Below are positions 34,948-43,895 of a stretch of 64,000 nt of DNA, piece after piece. This DNA is from Cytobacillus firmus (GTDB taxonomy: Bacteria > Bacillota > Bacilli > Bacillales > Cytobacillaceae). The number at the start of each line of letters is the position of its first letter. Position 1 is the first letter of the stretch. The stretch lies in NCBI RefSeq assembly GCF_023657595.1, contig NZ_CP098323.1, positions 3,000,001-3,064,000 of the forward strand, in the 5' to 3' direction. The position numbers and the translations under genes were made by a program. The notes beneath the pieces are model-generated. The model made no database searches. It was not told the DNA's origin and worked only from the letters and a program-made list of their open reading frames with translations.

Positions 34948-37125
34948 ATGAAGCAGCTTCAAATCCAACACCGATGGCTTGGACGCTTGCTGGCGTCCGA
35001 CCCCGGCCTGATCCGTTTTCAAAAAGCCGGACGGGCCACATTAAGTTTAATGGCTTCGGTATTTACAACTCTATTTCTTATGCAATTGGGTGGGGCAGAT
35101 GCCGCTCTCGCCCTTACTCCGGCAATTGTTTCCGGAATGGCCGGCATGCTTGGCATCATGATTGTGATGGATGACTCTAAAAAAGGGAAAATGCTCACAA
35201 CCGGCATCCTTGGATTTTCAGCAATGGCAGGGGTATCAATCGGTTCACTGCTGGCAGAAAGCACAATCTTTACCGATATTTCAATGGTTGCATTAATATT
35301 TTTAAGCTTTTATTTGACCCGCTTTGGTGTCCGCTATTTCTCATTATGCATGATCGCATTCATGACACTTTATTTCTCATCTATTCTGCAATTATCAGCC
35401 AGCCAGCTTCCTTCCTTTTACTTCGGGATCTGGATTGGGGTCGCGTATGCTTTCCTGTTCAATTTCATTCTTTTTCAGGACACCGCGAAAAACCTGAAAA
35501 GAAGCATCCGCTCCTTTCATTTCCAAAGTAATTTTACCTTCAATCTCTTAATTGAGGGAATGCAGGGAGAGCGTATGACTGCTCATCAGCGGGAAGAATT
35601 GCGGAGAAACGTGCTTAAACTCCGGGATTATGCTGTAATCGTTTCAGAGTATATCAATGAGGATGATGTGCAGAAATTATGGCAAGGGCTGACTCCATCC
35701 CAGCTGAGGTTATATATATTTGATACAGGCATGCTGATTGAAACCCTGACTGACTCCATCCGGAACTTAAAAAAAGCGAATGCCCTTGACATAGAAGAGC
35801 TGAGAAACCTCCTGGTCTGGGTCACCCGCTCTCTCCGTGACGCTGAAGTTCTTGCCCATCAATATGAAGAACAAAATCTTCGTGAAGCAGAGCTTGCTGT
35901 ACAGGCACTTCGCCTGCTTATTATGGATTTGTTCAACAGGGAAGACAAACCGGCAGGATGGCTTTACTTGATCAGGCGGATCGAGTCCCTTGCAAACCAT
36001 GTCATTGAGGGCGGCATAACTATACAGCAGGCGCTTCATAAAGTAAAAGACAATGAAATAGAAGTATCTGAAGAGACGCCTGATGAAGATGAATCACCTA
36101 AGGAAGATAAGAGCCTCAAACTTTCCACCAAAAAAGCGTTTCAGGCATTGACTGCTGCCATCATATCCATCATTGCTGGACAGATTCTTTCGCCTGACCA
36201 GCCTTATTGGGTTCTTTTAACAGCCTTTATCGTTCTGCTCGGAACCGAATCAATCGGGCGCATTTATACAAAAGGTTTTCAGCGGTCAGTTGGAACGATT
36301 ATCGGGGCAGTGATTGGATTTACGCTTGCCAGAGTGGTCAGCGGCCATTCTGTGCTGGAAATTACGCTCATTTTTGCAGCAGTTTTCTTCTCTTTTTATT
36401 TATTTGAAGTCTCTTATACATTAATGAGCATGTTTATTACGATGCTGGTCGCTTTTATGTATGACCTTTTACTTGGCGGAATATCATTCTCCCTTATCAG
36501 TTCCAGGGTTATCGATACGATTGCCGGTGCCGGCATTGCATTCGGCGTATCTCTATTTATTTTTCCTAAAAAAACGAAGGATAAAGTGGCCGATACGATA
36601 AATGATTATCTTCAAGAACTGAAACCGTATGTCACGGCATATGTGCGAAGCTTCCGGGAAGATGTGAATGTTAAGGAGCTTTCAGGCAAAGGCTTCTTAT
36701 TGGATCAAAAGCTTAAAACCATAAACGTCGAAGCGCAATCGCTGATAAAAAAACCCGGATCTCCGCGCCATGCTGACGTTAACAGATGGATCACCCTTTT
36801 TTCAGCCATCAATTACTATGCAAGACATCTGGTGGCTTCCTCCTACCGGAAAGGATTCGACTATCCTGATGAGCTGGTCGATGTTTTCACAAGAATTGAG
36901 GAGAAACTTGAATTAAATATTGAAACATTAATGGACCTGATTAAAGAAAGCGGAGACGGCACACTTGTCTATAGTCTGGACCGGGAAAGAGAACAAATTG
37001 AACGAATGGCACCACCAAGGCAGCAATCCCAGCGTGATTTGATTCATCATCTTTATTTCGTCTGGAGAATCAACAAAGCGATTGTGGAATTGGCAGAAGA
37101 GCTTGGTGCAGGGAAGGAGCAATAA
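34948..37125 (+). CDS. FUSC-family (aromatic-acid exporter-like) membrane protein
   Basis: 725 residues from the ATG at 34948 after GGTGAAACA. Two membrane blocks of about six helices (residues 25-170 and 395-540) each followed by a cytosolic helical domain, the FUSC architecture. The second block has QPYWVLLTAFIVLLGTESIG and RSVGTIIGAVIGFTLARVV, the conserved FUSC_2 segment. Such proteins export aromatic acids or related compounds. A charged linker (EVSEETPDEDESPKEDKS) separates the halves. Monocistronic. Confidence 0.85.
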   Translation: MKQLQIQHRWLGRLLASDPGLIRFQKAGRATLSLMASVFTTLFLMQLGGADAALALTPAIVSGMAGMLGIMIVMDDSKKGKMLTTGILGFSAMAGVSIGSLLAESTIFTDISMVALIFLSFYLTRFGVRYFSLCMIAFMTLYFSSILQLSASQLPSFYFGIWIGVAYAFLFNFILFQDTAKNLKRSIRSFHFQSNFTFNLLIEGMQGERMTAHQREELRRNVLKLRDYAVIVSEYINEDDVQKLWQGLTPSQLRLYIFDTGMLIETLTDSIRNLKKANALDIEELRNLLVWVTRSLRDAEVLAHQYEEQNLREAELAVQALRLLIMDLFNREDKPAGWLYLIRRIESLANHVIEGGITIQQALHKVKDNEIEVSEETPDEDESPKEDKSLKLSTKKAFQALTAAIISIIAGQILSPDQPYWVLLTAFIVLLGTESIGRIYTKGFQRSVGTIIGAVIGFTLARVVSGHSVLEITLIFAAVFFSFYLFEVSYTLMSMFITMLVAFMYDLLLGGISFSLISSRVIDTIAGAGIAFGVSLFIFPKKTKDKVADTINDYLQELKPYVTAYVRSFREDVNVKELSGKGFLLDQKLKTINVEAQSLIKKPGSPRHADVNRWITLFSAINYYARHLVASSYRKGFDYPDELVDVFTRIEEKLELNIETLMDLIKESGDGTLVYSLDREREQIERMAPPRQQSQRDLIHHLYFVWRINKAIVELAEELGAGKEQ

Positions 37126-37139
37126 TGCTCCTTCCTCTT

Positions 37140-37442
37140 TTATTTATATAGAGATTTATAATAGTAATATGGAGGATATGAGTAATAAGGATAACCGTAA
37201 TATGGGTAAGGGTAACCATATCCGAATGGCGGAGCTAAGGCACTTCCCAAAAGCAGACCTCCCAGGAAAGGAAACCCGAAGCCAAAACCGAACGGCCTGC
37301 CCAATCCAAATGGTCTTCCGAATCCTAACGGTCTCCCAAAACCAAACGGCCTGCCAAACCCGAAAGGTCTCCCAAAACCAAATGGCCTCCTCAAGTCATC
37401 ATCTGGGCTAATCTGCATTAGTCCATTCACTTCATTCTGCAT
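37140..37442 (-). CDS. RPFGFG-repeat, Gly/Tyr-rich protein (possible spore-coat protein)
   Basis: 100 residues. Residues 18-54 are six to seven tandem copies of RPFGFG or variants (RPLGFG, RPFGLG). A short hydrophobic stretch (FPFLGGLLLGSALA) follows, then a Tyr/Pro/Gly-rich tail (YGYPYPYYGYPYYSYPPYYY). GAGG lies seven bases before the ATG. A sigma-K-like -10 element (CATACTCTA) lies upstream, in keeping with late mother-cell expression. The composition recalls coat or exosporium structural proteins; no homologue is recognised. Confidence 0.65.
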   Translation of the reverse strand: MQNEVNGLMQISPDDDLRRPFGFGRPFGFGRPFGFGRPLGFGRPFGLGRPFGFGFGFPFLGGLLLGSALAPPFGYGYPYPYYGYPYYSYPPYYYYKSLYK

Positions 37443-37473
37443 GTCCAGTCCTCTTCAGGATAAATTGCAGTAT

Positions 37474-37502
37474 TAGAGTATGCAGATATTTATTTTAAGA
37501 GT
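37474..37502 (-). promoter_or_regulatory. candidate sigma-K promoter
   Basis: CATACTCTA (minus strand, 37482-37474) fits CATAnnnTA. The best AC for the -35 is 18 bases away instead of 16-17, so the match is partial. Confidence 0.4.
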
Positions 37503-37579
37503 AGGCTGTCACCTAGTCAGAAATTCAAATACACCGCAAAAAAAGAGCAATGCCCGAAAGCATCACTCTTTTCATTTCT

Positions 37580-37725
37580 TTATCGCAGTCTAACGGGCAG
37601 TAAGACCCCCACTTCAAGACTCAGAGGAATCAAAGGAGGATAAGTGGGGGTCAAACTGCCCGTAAAGGCCCGATTGGTTCAACTAACAATCAGTGAACCC
37701 CCCACTGATTGAAGTTTCACTTTAT
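37580..37725 (+). repeat. modular hairpin element, copy 1
   Basis: About 146 bases. TTATCGCAGTCTAACGGGCAG begins it if split as TTATCGC and GTCTAACGG; a long stem pairs ACGGGCAGT..GACCCCCACTT with AAGTGGGGGTC..ACTGCCCGT; then GGCCCGA, CAACTAA and a terminal hairpin CAATCAGTG/CACTGATTG, ending AGTTTCACTTTAT. The same layout recurs inverted at 53161-53380 with a different terminal stem. Its end overlaps the cadA stop codon. Together with the promoter and short flank it fills the gap 37443-37716. Confidence 0.85.
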
Positions 37726-39840
37726 TTTGAGAAGCCGCAGGCTATTCAAGGTGACCAGCAAGGTTGCTCCCATGTCCGCGAATATGGCAATCCATAGGGT
37801 CAGCCAGCCCGGAACAACCAGCAATAAAGCCAGTGCCTTGATTCCAAGTGAGAACGTGATATTCTGCTTGATGATCCTTAACGCTTTTTGGCTGAGTTTA
37901 ATCGTATAAGGCAATTTGCTCAAGTCATCTGACATTAGGGCAATATCTGCTGTTTCTAGTGCTGTATCTGTTCCGGCACCGCCCATGGCAACCCCGATAG
38001 ACGCAGCAGCAAGAGCAGGCGCATCATTGACGCCATCCCCGACCATTGCCACACTTTGATGGCCGGCACGAAGTTCTTTAATAACAGCCAGTTTATCCTG
38101 CGGCAGCAAATCCGCTTTAATCTCGGAAACGCCGGCTTGCTTTCCGATCTCCAAAGCCGTTCTGTGATTGTCGCCTGTCAGCATAACCGTTTTAATTCCC
38201 ATATCATTTAGTTTGCTGATGACCGTTTTCGAATGCTCCCGTATTTCATCTGCAACAGCTATTAATAGCAGAATTTCGCTTGCTGTCCCTAGAATCATAA
38301 CGGTTTTACCCTGGGTCTGCAGATCTGCTATTTGCTTTTGAATAGTGCTTTCCATGCCGCTATGAAGCTCCTCAAACAGATTGGGGCTGCCGGCATAGTA
38401 GAGGACACCATTTACTGCGGCTTTTACTCCCTTTCCGGTAATAGAGGTGAATTCCTCTGTGTCCAGCCCGGTAAAATCAGTGCCCATTTCTTCTGCTTTT
38501 TTCATGATTGCTGAAGCAAGGGGATGCTGTGACCCTTTCTCTATGGCAGCCGTGACTTTGAGGAGCTGTCTTTCATCACCTTTAATAGTGATGATGTCTG
38601 TAACTGCAGGAACACCTTTTGTTAATGTGCCTGTTTTATCAAATGCAATCGATTTAAGCGCCCCTGTTTCCTCCAGGTGGATGCCGCCCTTAATCAGGAC
38701 ACCGTTTCTTGCTGCATTACCGACGGCCGTAACGACGGCTACCGGTGTAGACACGACAAGCGCACACGGACAGCCGACAACGAGTGCTGCTAGCCCCTGG
38801 TAAATCCATTCGTTCCAATCCCCGCCAAACAGCGGAGGAACAACCGCTATTAAAAGTGCTAAAACAATGATGGCAGGCGTATAATACCTGGCAAATTTAT
38901 CGACAAACTGCTGGGAAGGCGCTTTTTCCGCCTGTGCTTCTTCAACTAAATGAATGATTTTAGCGATGGTGGTATCTTCAGCATGCTTTGTGACTTTTAC
39001 TTCAAGCAATCCCTCTTCATTTAGTGTACCTGCAAAAACCTCATCACCTGCAGTCTTAACGGCAGGCACGCTCTCTCCTGTAATCGCTGCCTGGTTCAGG
39101 GAAGAGGTTCCTTTCAAGACCACGCCATCCATGGCCAATTTTTCTCCCGGCTTCACAATCATGATGTCACCAATTTGAATATCATCCACATGAATCCGCA
39201 TTTCTTCATTGTCCCGTTTGATCAATGCTTCTTTAGGGGCAATGTCCATCAATGATTCAATGGACTGACGCGCTTTTTCCATTGAGAAACGCTCAAGGGC
39301 TTCACTGATGGCGAAAAGGATGACAACCATCGCTCCTTCTCCCCACTCGCCAATGATCGCTGCACCTATAATAGCGATCGTCATCAGGGTGCTCATGTCA
39401 AAATTCAATCTTGCAAGATTTTTGAAGCCTTTCAGGAATAAAGTATAACCGCCTATGATTATAGCTGCTGCATACCCTGTGATCGGGTATAGATGATCCT
39501 CTCCATACTGTTCGCTTAAAAACCAGCTGATAATGAGAATAAGAGCTGATATATAGACTTTATAATTTGATTTCTGCTTCCAGAACGGCTCGCGCACAAC
39601 CGCTTTTTCATTCTCGGCACGCAGCTTCAGATTTTCGAAGGCTCCGGCTTTTTCGACCGCCTTCATTGAAGCTGTCCCAGTAACGGTTATTTTGGAAGCT
39701 CCGAAATTCACATTCGCATCTAAAACGCCATCCAGGCGTTTCACGTTCTCTTCGAACGTCTTGGCACAGCCTGCTCAGGAAAAGCCCTGAACACGGTAGG
39801 TTACCGTCTCTTTCTCCGCAATTCCAGCTTGTTCAGACAT
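37717..39840 (-). CDS. cadA: heavy-metal P1B-type ATPase CadA, with in-frame TGA at a metal-binding cysteine codon
   Basis: 707 residues from the ATG at 39840, read through a TGA (codon 22). The N-terminal HMA domain reads YRVQGFS-TGA-AGCAK, where the family has Cys in the CxxC metal site. Transport motifs are intact: CPC at 357-359, phosphorylated Asp401 in DKTGT, the HP locus in SQHPLASA, and GDGVND with Asp602. These export Cd2+, Zn2+ or Pb2+ using ATP. If TGA stops translation, a GTG at 39744 could restart a 675-residue form lacking the metal site. The ATG overlaps the cadC stop by eight bases, so the genes are coupled. Confidence 0.88.
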
Positions 39841-40201
39841 TGGCTTTCACCTCATTTCTGTGTTCAAGTGCAATCATCATTAATTGCCTGATATGATCAT
39901 CATCCAATGAATAAAAAGCCAATTTCCCTTCTTTCCGGAACTTAACAATTCCCTGCTTATGCAATGTCCGCAAATGGTGGGATGCCGTTGCAACTGTTGC
40001 GCCAATGATATTGGCAATATCACAGACACATAGCTCTTCATCCCGGGTTAGTGCATAAGAAATTTTTGCCCTGTTCTCATCAGCAAGAGCCTTAAATAAT
40101 TGGGCAGCACCTGAAAGATCTTCCTTCACCAGTTCCCCCTGAATGCGGTTCACTTTGTCTTCATCAAAGCAGTAAATTTCGCATGTATCTTTAGAGCCCA
40201 A
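39833..40201 (-). CDS. cadC: ArsR/SmtB-family metal-sensing repressor CadC
   Basis: 122 residues, TTG start after GAGGGGAG. Winged helix with ELCVCDIANIIGATVATASH, where the CxC on helix alpha-3 binds Cd, Pb or Zn. N-terminal Cys7 and Cys11 (CEIYC) are placed as in CadC's extra thiolate ligands. LFKALADENRAKISYAL is the family opening. Metal binding releases the operator and allows cadCA expression. Two matching palindromes stand upstream. Confidence 0.92.
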   Translation of the reverse strand: MGSKDTCEIYCFDEDKVNRIQGELVKEDLSGAAQLFKALADENRAKISYALTRDEELCVCDIANIIGATVATASHHLRTLHKQGIVKFRKEGKLAFYSLDDDHIRQLMMIALEHRNEVKANV

Positions 40202-40217
40202 TTTTTTCTCCCCTCAT

Positions 40218-40239
40218 TATTCAAACATTCATTTGAATA
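40218..40239. promoter_or_regulatory. CadC operator 1
   Basis: TATTCAAA-CATTCA-TTTGAATA, eight-base arms with a six-base spacer, about 20 bases upstream of cadC; typical ArsR/SmtB operator form. Confidence 0.8.
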
Positions 40240-40261
40240 TATTATACCTCGTCTGTGAGCT

Positions 40262-40283
40262 TATTCAAACAATTATTTGAATA
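40262..40283. promoter_or_regulatory. CadC operator 2
   Basis: TATTCAAA-CAATTA-TTTGAATA, identical arms to operator 1 with the centre 44 bases away, about four helical turns. Confidence 0.8.
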
Positions 40284-40290
40284 TTGTATG

Positions 40291-40322
40291 AAAAAAGGAA
40301 CCGGATTGCTCCGATTCCTTTT
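40291..40322 (-). terminator. intrinsic terminator after the DUF1450 gene
   Basis: AAAGGAA.CGG/CCG.TTCCTTT stem with TTTTTT on the minus strand, overlapping the stop codon. Confidence 0.8.
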
Positions 40323-40590
40323 ATTTCTTTACTTCTTCTTTCAGTTTTATTAATAATTCATCCGAATTCTCCGCTGCAATCAATTTTCCGTCCACTACAG
40401 CATAGGGAGACAGCCTGCATTCTTTGCATTTGCTCTGACATTCGTATTCTTTATAAATAATATTCTTCTGGCTCAGGAATTGATTAAATTCAGTTAAATT
40501 ATCTTCTTTTAAAAATTCATCCAGATTCCGCTGGCAAAATTCAATTGAAGATGTTTTTTGCTTTGAGAATAGTTTGTTGATGAGTTTCAC
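40321..40590 (-). CDS. DUF1450 family protein (YuzB-like)
   Basis: 89 residues from a GTG at 40590 after AAAGGAAG. The longer open frame upstream is a shadow of the hydroxylase fragment. SSIEFCQRNLDEFLKE and the cysteine cluster YECQSKCKECRLSPYAVVDG, ending ENSDELLIKL, match the DUF1450 pattern, which probably binds an Fe-S cluster or metal through three to four cysteines. Role unknown. A truncated hydroxylase gene lies immediately upstream with no normal 3' end. Confidence 0.75.
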   Translation of the reverse strand: MKLINKLFSKQKTSSIEFCQRNLDEFLKEDNLTEFNQFLSQKNIIYKEYECQSKCKECRLSPYAVVDGKLIAAENSDELLIKLKEEVKK

Positions 40591-40618
40591 CTTATCAAAC
40601 TTCCTTTTGGTTTTTCTT

Positions 40619-41257
40619 TTAAGCTCTTTTCCGTATAAATTGTTGTCCGCCCTTGCCGGCATCCACCATATGGGGAGGGAAGAAATCAAAATGAGGCTTA
40701 TATTCTTCACCCAATCCATAGTTTAAGATCTGGAGGCATTCGCCATTTTCTGCCGGATAACCCATCAATTCGGCTATCCTCTTTTCGATCCTTTCGACCA
40801 GCTCATTTTCCCTGAAGCGGAAAGCCATGCTCCTGCTTGTTCTGCCGGAACCTGCCCGTTCAACTCCCGAACCCGTATCCACTACACGGGATGGCTGCAG
40901 GCGGCTCCTTGAAAGACTGATGAGCTCATCACATTCTCCTGAGCTGAGCACAGAATCCAAGTGGAGGACAAACGGCTTTTCATTCCTGGAAAGCACTTTG
41001 ACGTCCCTGTCATCGGCATGCAAGATGTTCCCCTTCCTGCCTATTTCTGGGACTTCATAATTATATCGAATCTGCTGCCCTTCTGTCGTCCCAATTGCTT
41101 CATTTCCAACAATTTTAAATAAAGTCTCATAAGCAAACCGGCTATCAAATCCCTTCTTGATCAAAGCATTTGCAAGGGAAATCGGACTCACTTCATTTTT
41201 TAGCGCACCCGTAATCCATTCCTTCAGTTCGTCTGATATCTGCATAACCTTAGCCAT
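40619..41257 (-). pseudogene. prolyl 4-hydroxylase-like 2OG-Fe(II) oxygenase, truncated
   Basis: 212 residues from the ATG at 41257. An N-terminal helical extension (about 1-60) precedes the hydroxylase core: LHLDSVLSSGECDELISLSR, RTSRSMAF and LQILNYGLGEEYKPHFDFF, which supplies the His-x-Asp iron ligands. After HMVDAGKGGQQ the sequence changes abruptly to FIRKRA and stops. The distal iron-binding His and the 2-oxoglutarate-binding Lys, some 60-70 residues later in the family, are missing. So the gene has lost its 3' third and is probably inactive. Confidence 0.8.
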
Positions 41258-41477
41258 CATCGTCCCCCTGTATGACTCACTGAAAATACCCGTCGGCCTA
41301 AAAATGGAAATATATGTATTTTATTATAAAAGGAACTGAATCGATTTAGATGCATGAAATTTGGTATTCGCACTAGCATGGCGATCTTTTTCTTTTCGCT
41401 GTACTCTTTTTCGGCCTCATGACCGCCTGATGACGAACAATTCCCCCCAACTGTACTAATCTCCGGCTTCAAGCTTC

Positions 41478-41512
41478 ACAAAAAAACAGGAAGAGCATCC
41501 CACTCTATCCTG
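41478..41512 (-). terminator. intrinsic terminator of the Ktr operon
   Basis: CAGGA.AGAG/CTCT.TCCTG stem followed by TTTTTTT on the minus strand. The rest of the gap 41258-41576 holds no convincing gene. Confidence 0.75.
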
Positions 41513-41576
41513 CACAATCTCAATTTTTTTTACTTATTACGTCTATATTTCTTCTTATTTTTAAATCATCATCTAC

Positions 41577-42965
41577 TCATCCAATCATGATTTTTTCTTC
41601 AGCATATTTAAAATTAGCTTTTTCTCTTCTTCTGGCAAGTGCGAAAGCAAGAGTTAAAGGACCCACTCTGCCAGCAAACATCATCAAAGCAATTAATTGT
41701 TTTCCTAATGGACTCAGTTCAGGAGTTAAGCCAAGAGACATCCCAACTGTGCCGAAAGCGGAAATAACTTCAAATAAAAGCATATTCAACGGTGCATTCT
41801 CTGTCAAAGAAAGAAGAAATAGAACCAGTGCTATCAATCCCATAGAGTACACTGTAATCGTAAATGCCCGAAAAATTAATTCCTTAGGGATTCTTCTGCC
41901 CATCAGATTAACTTCTTCATCTTCTTTAATGAGCGCTCTGACAGCAAGCAGGATCAAGGCAAAAGTTGTTACTTTAATGCCTCCTGCGGTTCCGCCTGAT
42001 CCTCCGCCAATAAACATTAGAAGCATGGTAATAAGCTGCGAGCCCATTGTCAGCTCACCCGTATTAAGCGAATTAAAACCAGCTGTTCTTGGAACGACTC
42101 CGTGAAAATAAGATCCTAACAGTTTTTCCTTCATTCCCAAGTCACCAATTGTCGCGGGATTATTGAATTCCAAAAAGAATATGAAAACTGTGCCTAAAAT
42201 ATTAAGAATCAGTGTCATCAGCAAAACCAATTTCGTATGGAGAGAAAGTTTCCGTAAACTTTTATTGATTTTTAAATCAAGCAGCACGATATAGCCAATC
42301 CCCCCAATGATGAACAGCGAGCTTAACGTCATAATGACAGTAAAGTCCCCTGCATAACCGGTGACGCTGCTAAAGTCGCCCATTATATCAAACCCTGCAT
42401 TATTAAAAGCTGAGACCGAATGAAAAGCCCCATAGTATAAAGATTGTGGAAACCCAAAATCTTCAGCCCAGCGAACACCCAAAATGATTGCACCAATTGC
42501 TTCTACAATCAGAGTAAAAGCCACCACAAATTTTACAAGACGTACCATCCCTTCAATTGTAAGCTGATTTAATGATTCCTGTATCATCAGCCTCCCCTTT
42601 AAGCCAATAGTTTTCCCAAGCATAATGGCAATGAGAACTCCAAAGGTCATAAAACCAAGTCCGCCTATTTGTATAAGCGCCATAAGAACTACCTGGCCAA
42701 AAACCGTAAAAGTTGTTTGTGTATCTACGACGACTAAACCTGTCACACATACAGCAGAAGTTGCTTCAAATAATGCATCAATAAACGATAGATGATGCCT
42801 GTCACTAGTGGAAAAAGGCAGCATAAGCAGCAGGGTGCCAATCGCTATTAGTATTAAAAAGCCAACAGACAAAGCCTGAGCAGGATTCATCCTGATCCAG
42901 GTGCCGGGCCGCTTAATTCTTCTACTCCTTCTGGTTTCTTTGTACATGGTCCATAATCTCCTCAT
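41577..42965 (-). CDS. Ktr-type potassium uptake protein, TrkH/KtrB family
   Basis: 462 residues with the four MPM repeats of K+ symporters. Selectivity-filter loops are TSAVCVTGLVV, SAFNNAGFDI, FIGGGSGGTAGGIKV and SAFGTVGMSLG, each with the filter glycine. The GGGSGGTAGG loop is the intramembrane gate of KtrB/KtrD. The protein imports K+ with Na+ and is gated by the RCK subunit encoded upstream. Second gene of an operon under a c-di-AMP riboswitch, 26 bases after the RCK gene. Confidence 0.92.
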   Translation of the reverse strand: MRRLWTMYKETRRSRRIKRPGTWIRMNPAQALSVGFLILIAIGTLLLMLPFSTSDRHHLSFIDALFEATSAVCVTGLVVVDTQTTFTVFGQVVLMALIQIGGLGFMTFGVLIAIMLGKTIGLKGRLMIQESLNQLTIEGMVRLVKFVVAFTLIVEAIGAIILGVRWAEDFGFPQSLYYGAFHSVSAFNNAGFDIMGDFSSVTGYAGDFTVIMTLSSLFIIGGIGYIVLLDLKINKSLRKLSLHTKLVLLMTLILNILGTVFIFFLEFNNPATIGDLGMKEKLLGSYFHGVVPRTAGFNSLNTGELTMGSQLITMLLMFIGGGSGGTAGGIKVTTFALILLAVRALIKEDEEVNLMGRRIPKELIFRAFTITVYSMGLIALVLFLLSLTENAPLNMLLFEVISAFGTVGMSLGLTPELSPLGKQLIALMMFAGRVGPLTLAFALARRREKANFKYAEEKIMIG

Positions 42966-42991
42966 TTAGATGGTAAACATAATTGAAAAGC

Positions 42992-43648
42992 TTAAACTCC
43001 ATGCCTCTCAAATCTGCCAATCCCTTTATTGTGTCCCATTATAATCAGGACATCTCCCTTTAAAATGACCTCTTCAGCGGGCGGAGTAACGATTATTTCC
43101 TTCCCGCGCTGAATCCCCACGATATTACAGCCATACTTAGCCCTTATATTCAATTCTGATAGAGATTTGTTGGCAATCTTATTTGTAGCCACAATCTCCA
43201 CCATACTATAATCTTCAGACAGCTCAATATAATCAATCATCTTTTCTGAAACAATATGGTGGGCAATCCGCTTTGCCATATCCCGCTCCGGATGAATCAC
43301 ACGATCAACGCCAATTTTTTCGAGCACTCTGGCATGATACTCATTATGTGCCTTCGCCCACACCTTTGGAATTCCCAATTCTTTTAACAGCAATGATGTC
43401 AATATGCTGGACTCAATGTTTTCACCAAATGAAACAAATGCATGATCAATATTCTTAATTCCCGTCTGTTTAATCGCAGCTTCATCAATACCATTGATTT
43501 GAACGGCATATGTCACAAACTGTGCGTAATGATTCACTTTCTCCTGATCCACATCAATCGCAAGCACTTCCACACCCAATTCATGAAATTCCTTTACAAG
43601 ACTGCCGCCAAAGCGGCCTAATCCAAATACTGCATACTGTTTTTTCAT
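42992..43648 (-). CDS. Ktr potassium uptake regulatory subunit (RCK, KtrA/KtrC type)
   Basis: 218 residues: an RCK_N domain with the nucleotide-binding GLGRFGGSLVKEFHELG and Asp at IDVD, then an RCK_C domain (about 140-218). HPERDMAKRIAHHIVS and DYIELSEDYSMVEIVA look closer to KtrC than to KtrA. It forms an octameric ring that gates the membrane subunit with ATP/ADP; RCK_C domains of this family also bind c-di-AMP. First gene after the riboswitch. Confidence 0.92.
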   Translation of the reverse strand: MKKQYAVFGLGRFGGSLVKEFHELGVEVLAIDVDQEKVNHYAQFVTYAVQINGIDEAAIKQTGIKNIDHAFVSFGENIESSILTSLLLKELGIPKVWAKAHNEYHARVLEKIGVDRVIHPERDMAKRIAHHIVSEKMIDYIELSEDYSMVEIVATNKIANKSLSELNIRAKYGCNIVGIQRGKEIIVTPPAEEVILKGDVLIIMGHNKGIGRFERHGV

Positions 43649-43682
43649 TGAAGAAATTCCCTTCTTTTAGAAAAATGAACAC

Positions 43683-43713
43683 AAAAAGACCACTCTTAAT
43701 TTAGAATGGCCAA
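43683..43713 (-). terminator. riboswitch-controlled terminator of the Ktr operon
   Basis: GGCCATTCT pairs with AGAGTGGTC (two G-U pairs), followed by TTTTTG on the minus strand, between the riboswitch and the RCK gene. Confidence 0.8.
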
Positions 43714-43719
43714 TGGTTT

Positions 43720-43878
43720 CCATTAACCCTTCTCTCGATTTGGCTTACGGAGTTAGCTGTCGGATTAGGGATTGAGAGTATCCCTTCTTAGCTTTAATAT
43801 GCTAAGATTCACCCCAAGATAAACAAGGTTTATCAAAATTGGTTCCCCCGCTCAAATGATTCAGCAAAAAGGTTTGCT
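43720..43878 (-). ncRNA. c-di-AMP riboswitch (ydaO/yuaA motif)
   Basis: Minus strand: GCTGAATCATTTGAGCGGGG, GGAACCAAT, GGGGTGAATC, a TTAGCATATTAAAGCTAA hairpin, then CCGACAGCTAACTCCGTAAGC and GAGAGAAGGG. These are the conserved blocks of ydaO/yuaA RNAs. It is an OFF switch: c-di-AMP favours the terminator, limiting K+ import. Confidence 0.92.
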
Positions 43879-43895
43879 ATGAAATTAATAAATAT

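Noticed and set aside
40591..40719. N-terminal extension of the DUF1450 frame
   Set aside because: It is the out-of-frame reading of the hydroxylase fragment; GTG 40590 has the ribosome-binding site.
41257..41472. 71-codon minus-strand frame upstream of the hydroxylase fragment
   Set aside because: No ribosome-binding site or recognisable domain; probably chance.
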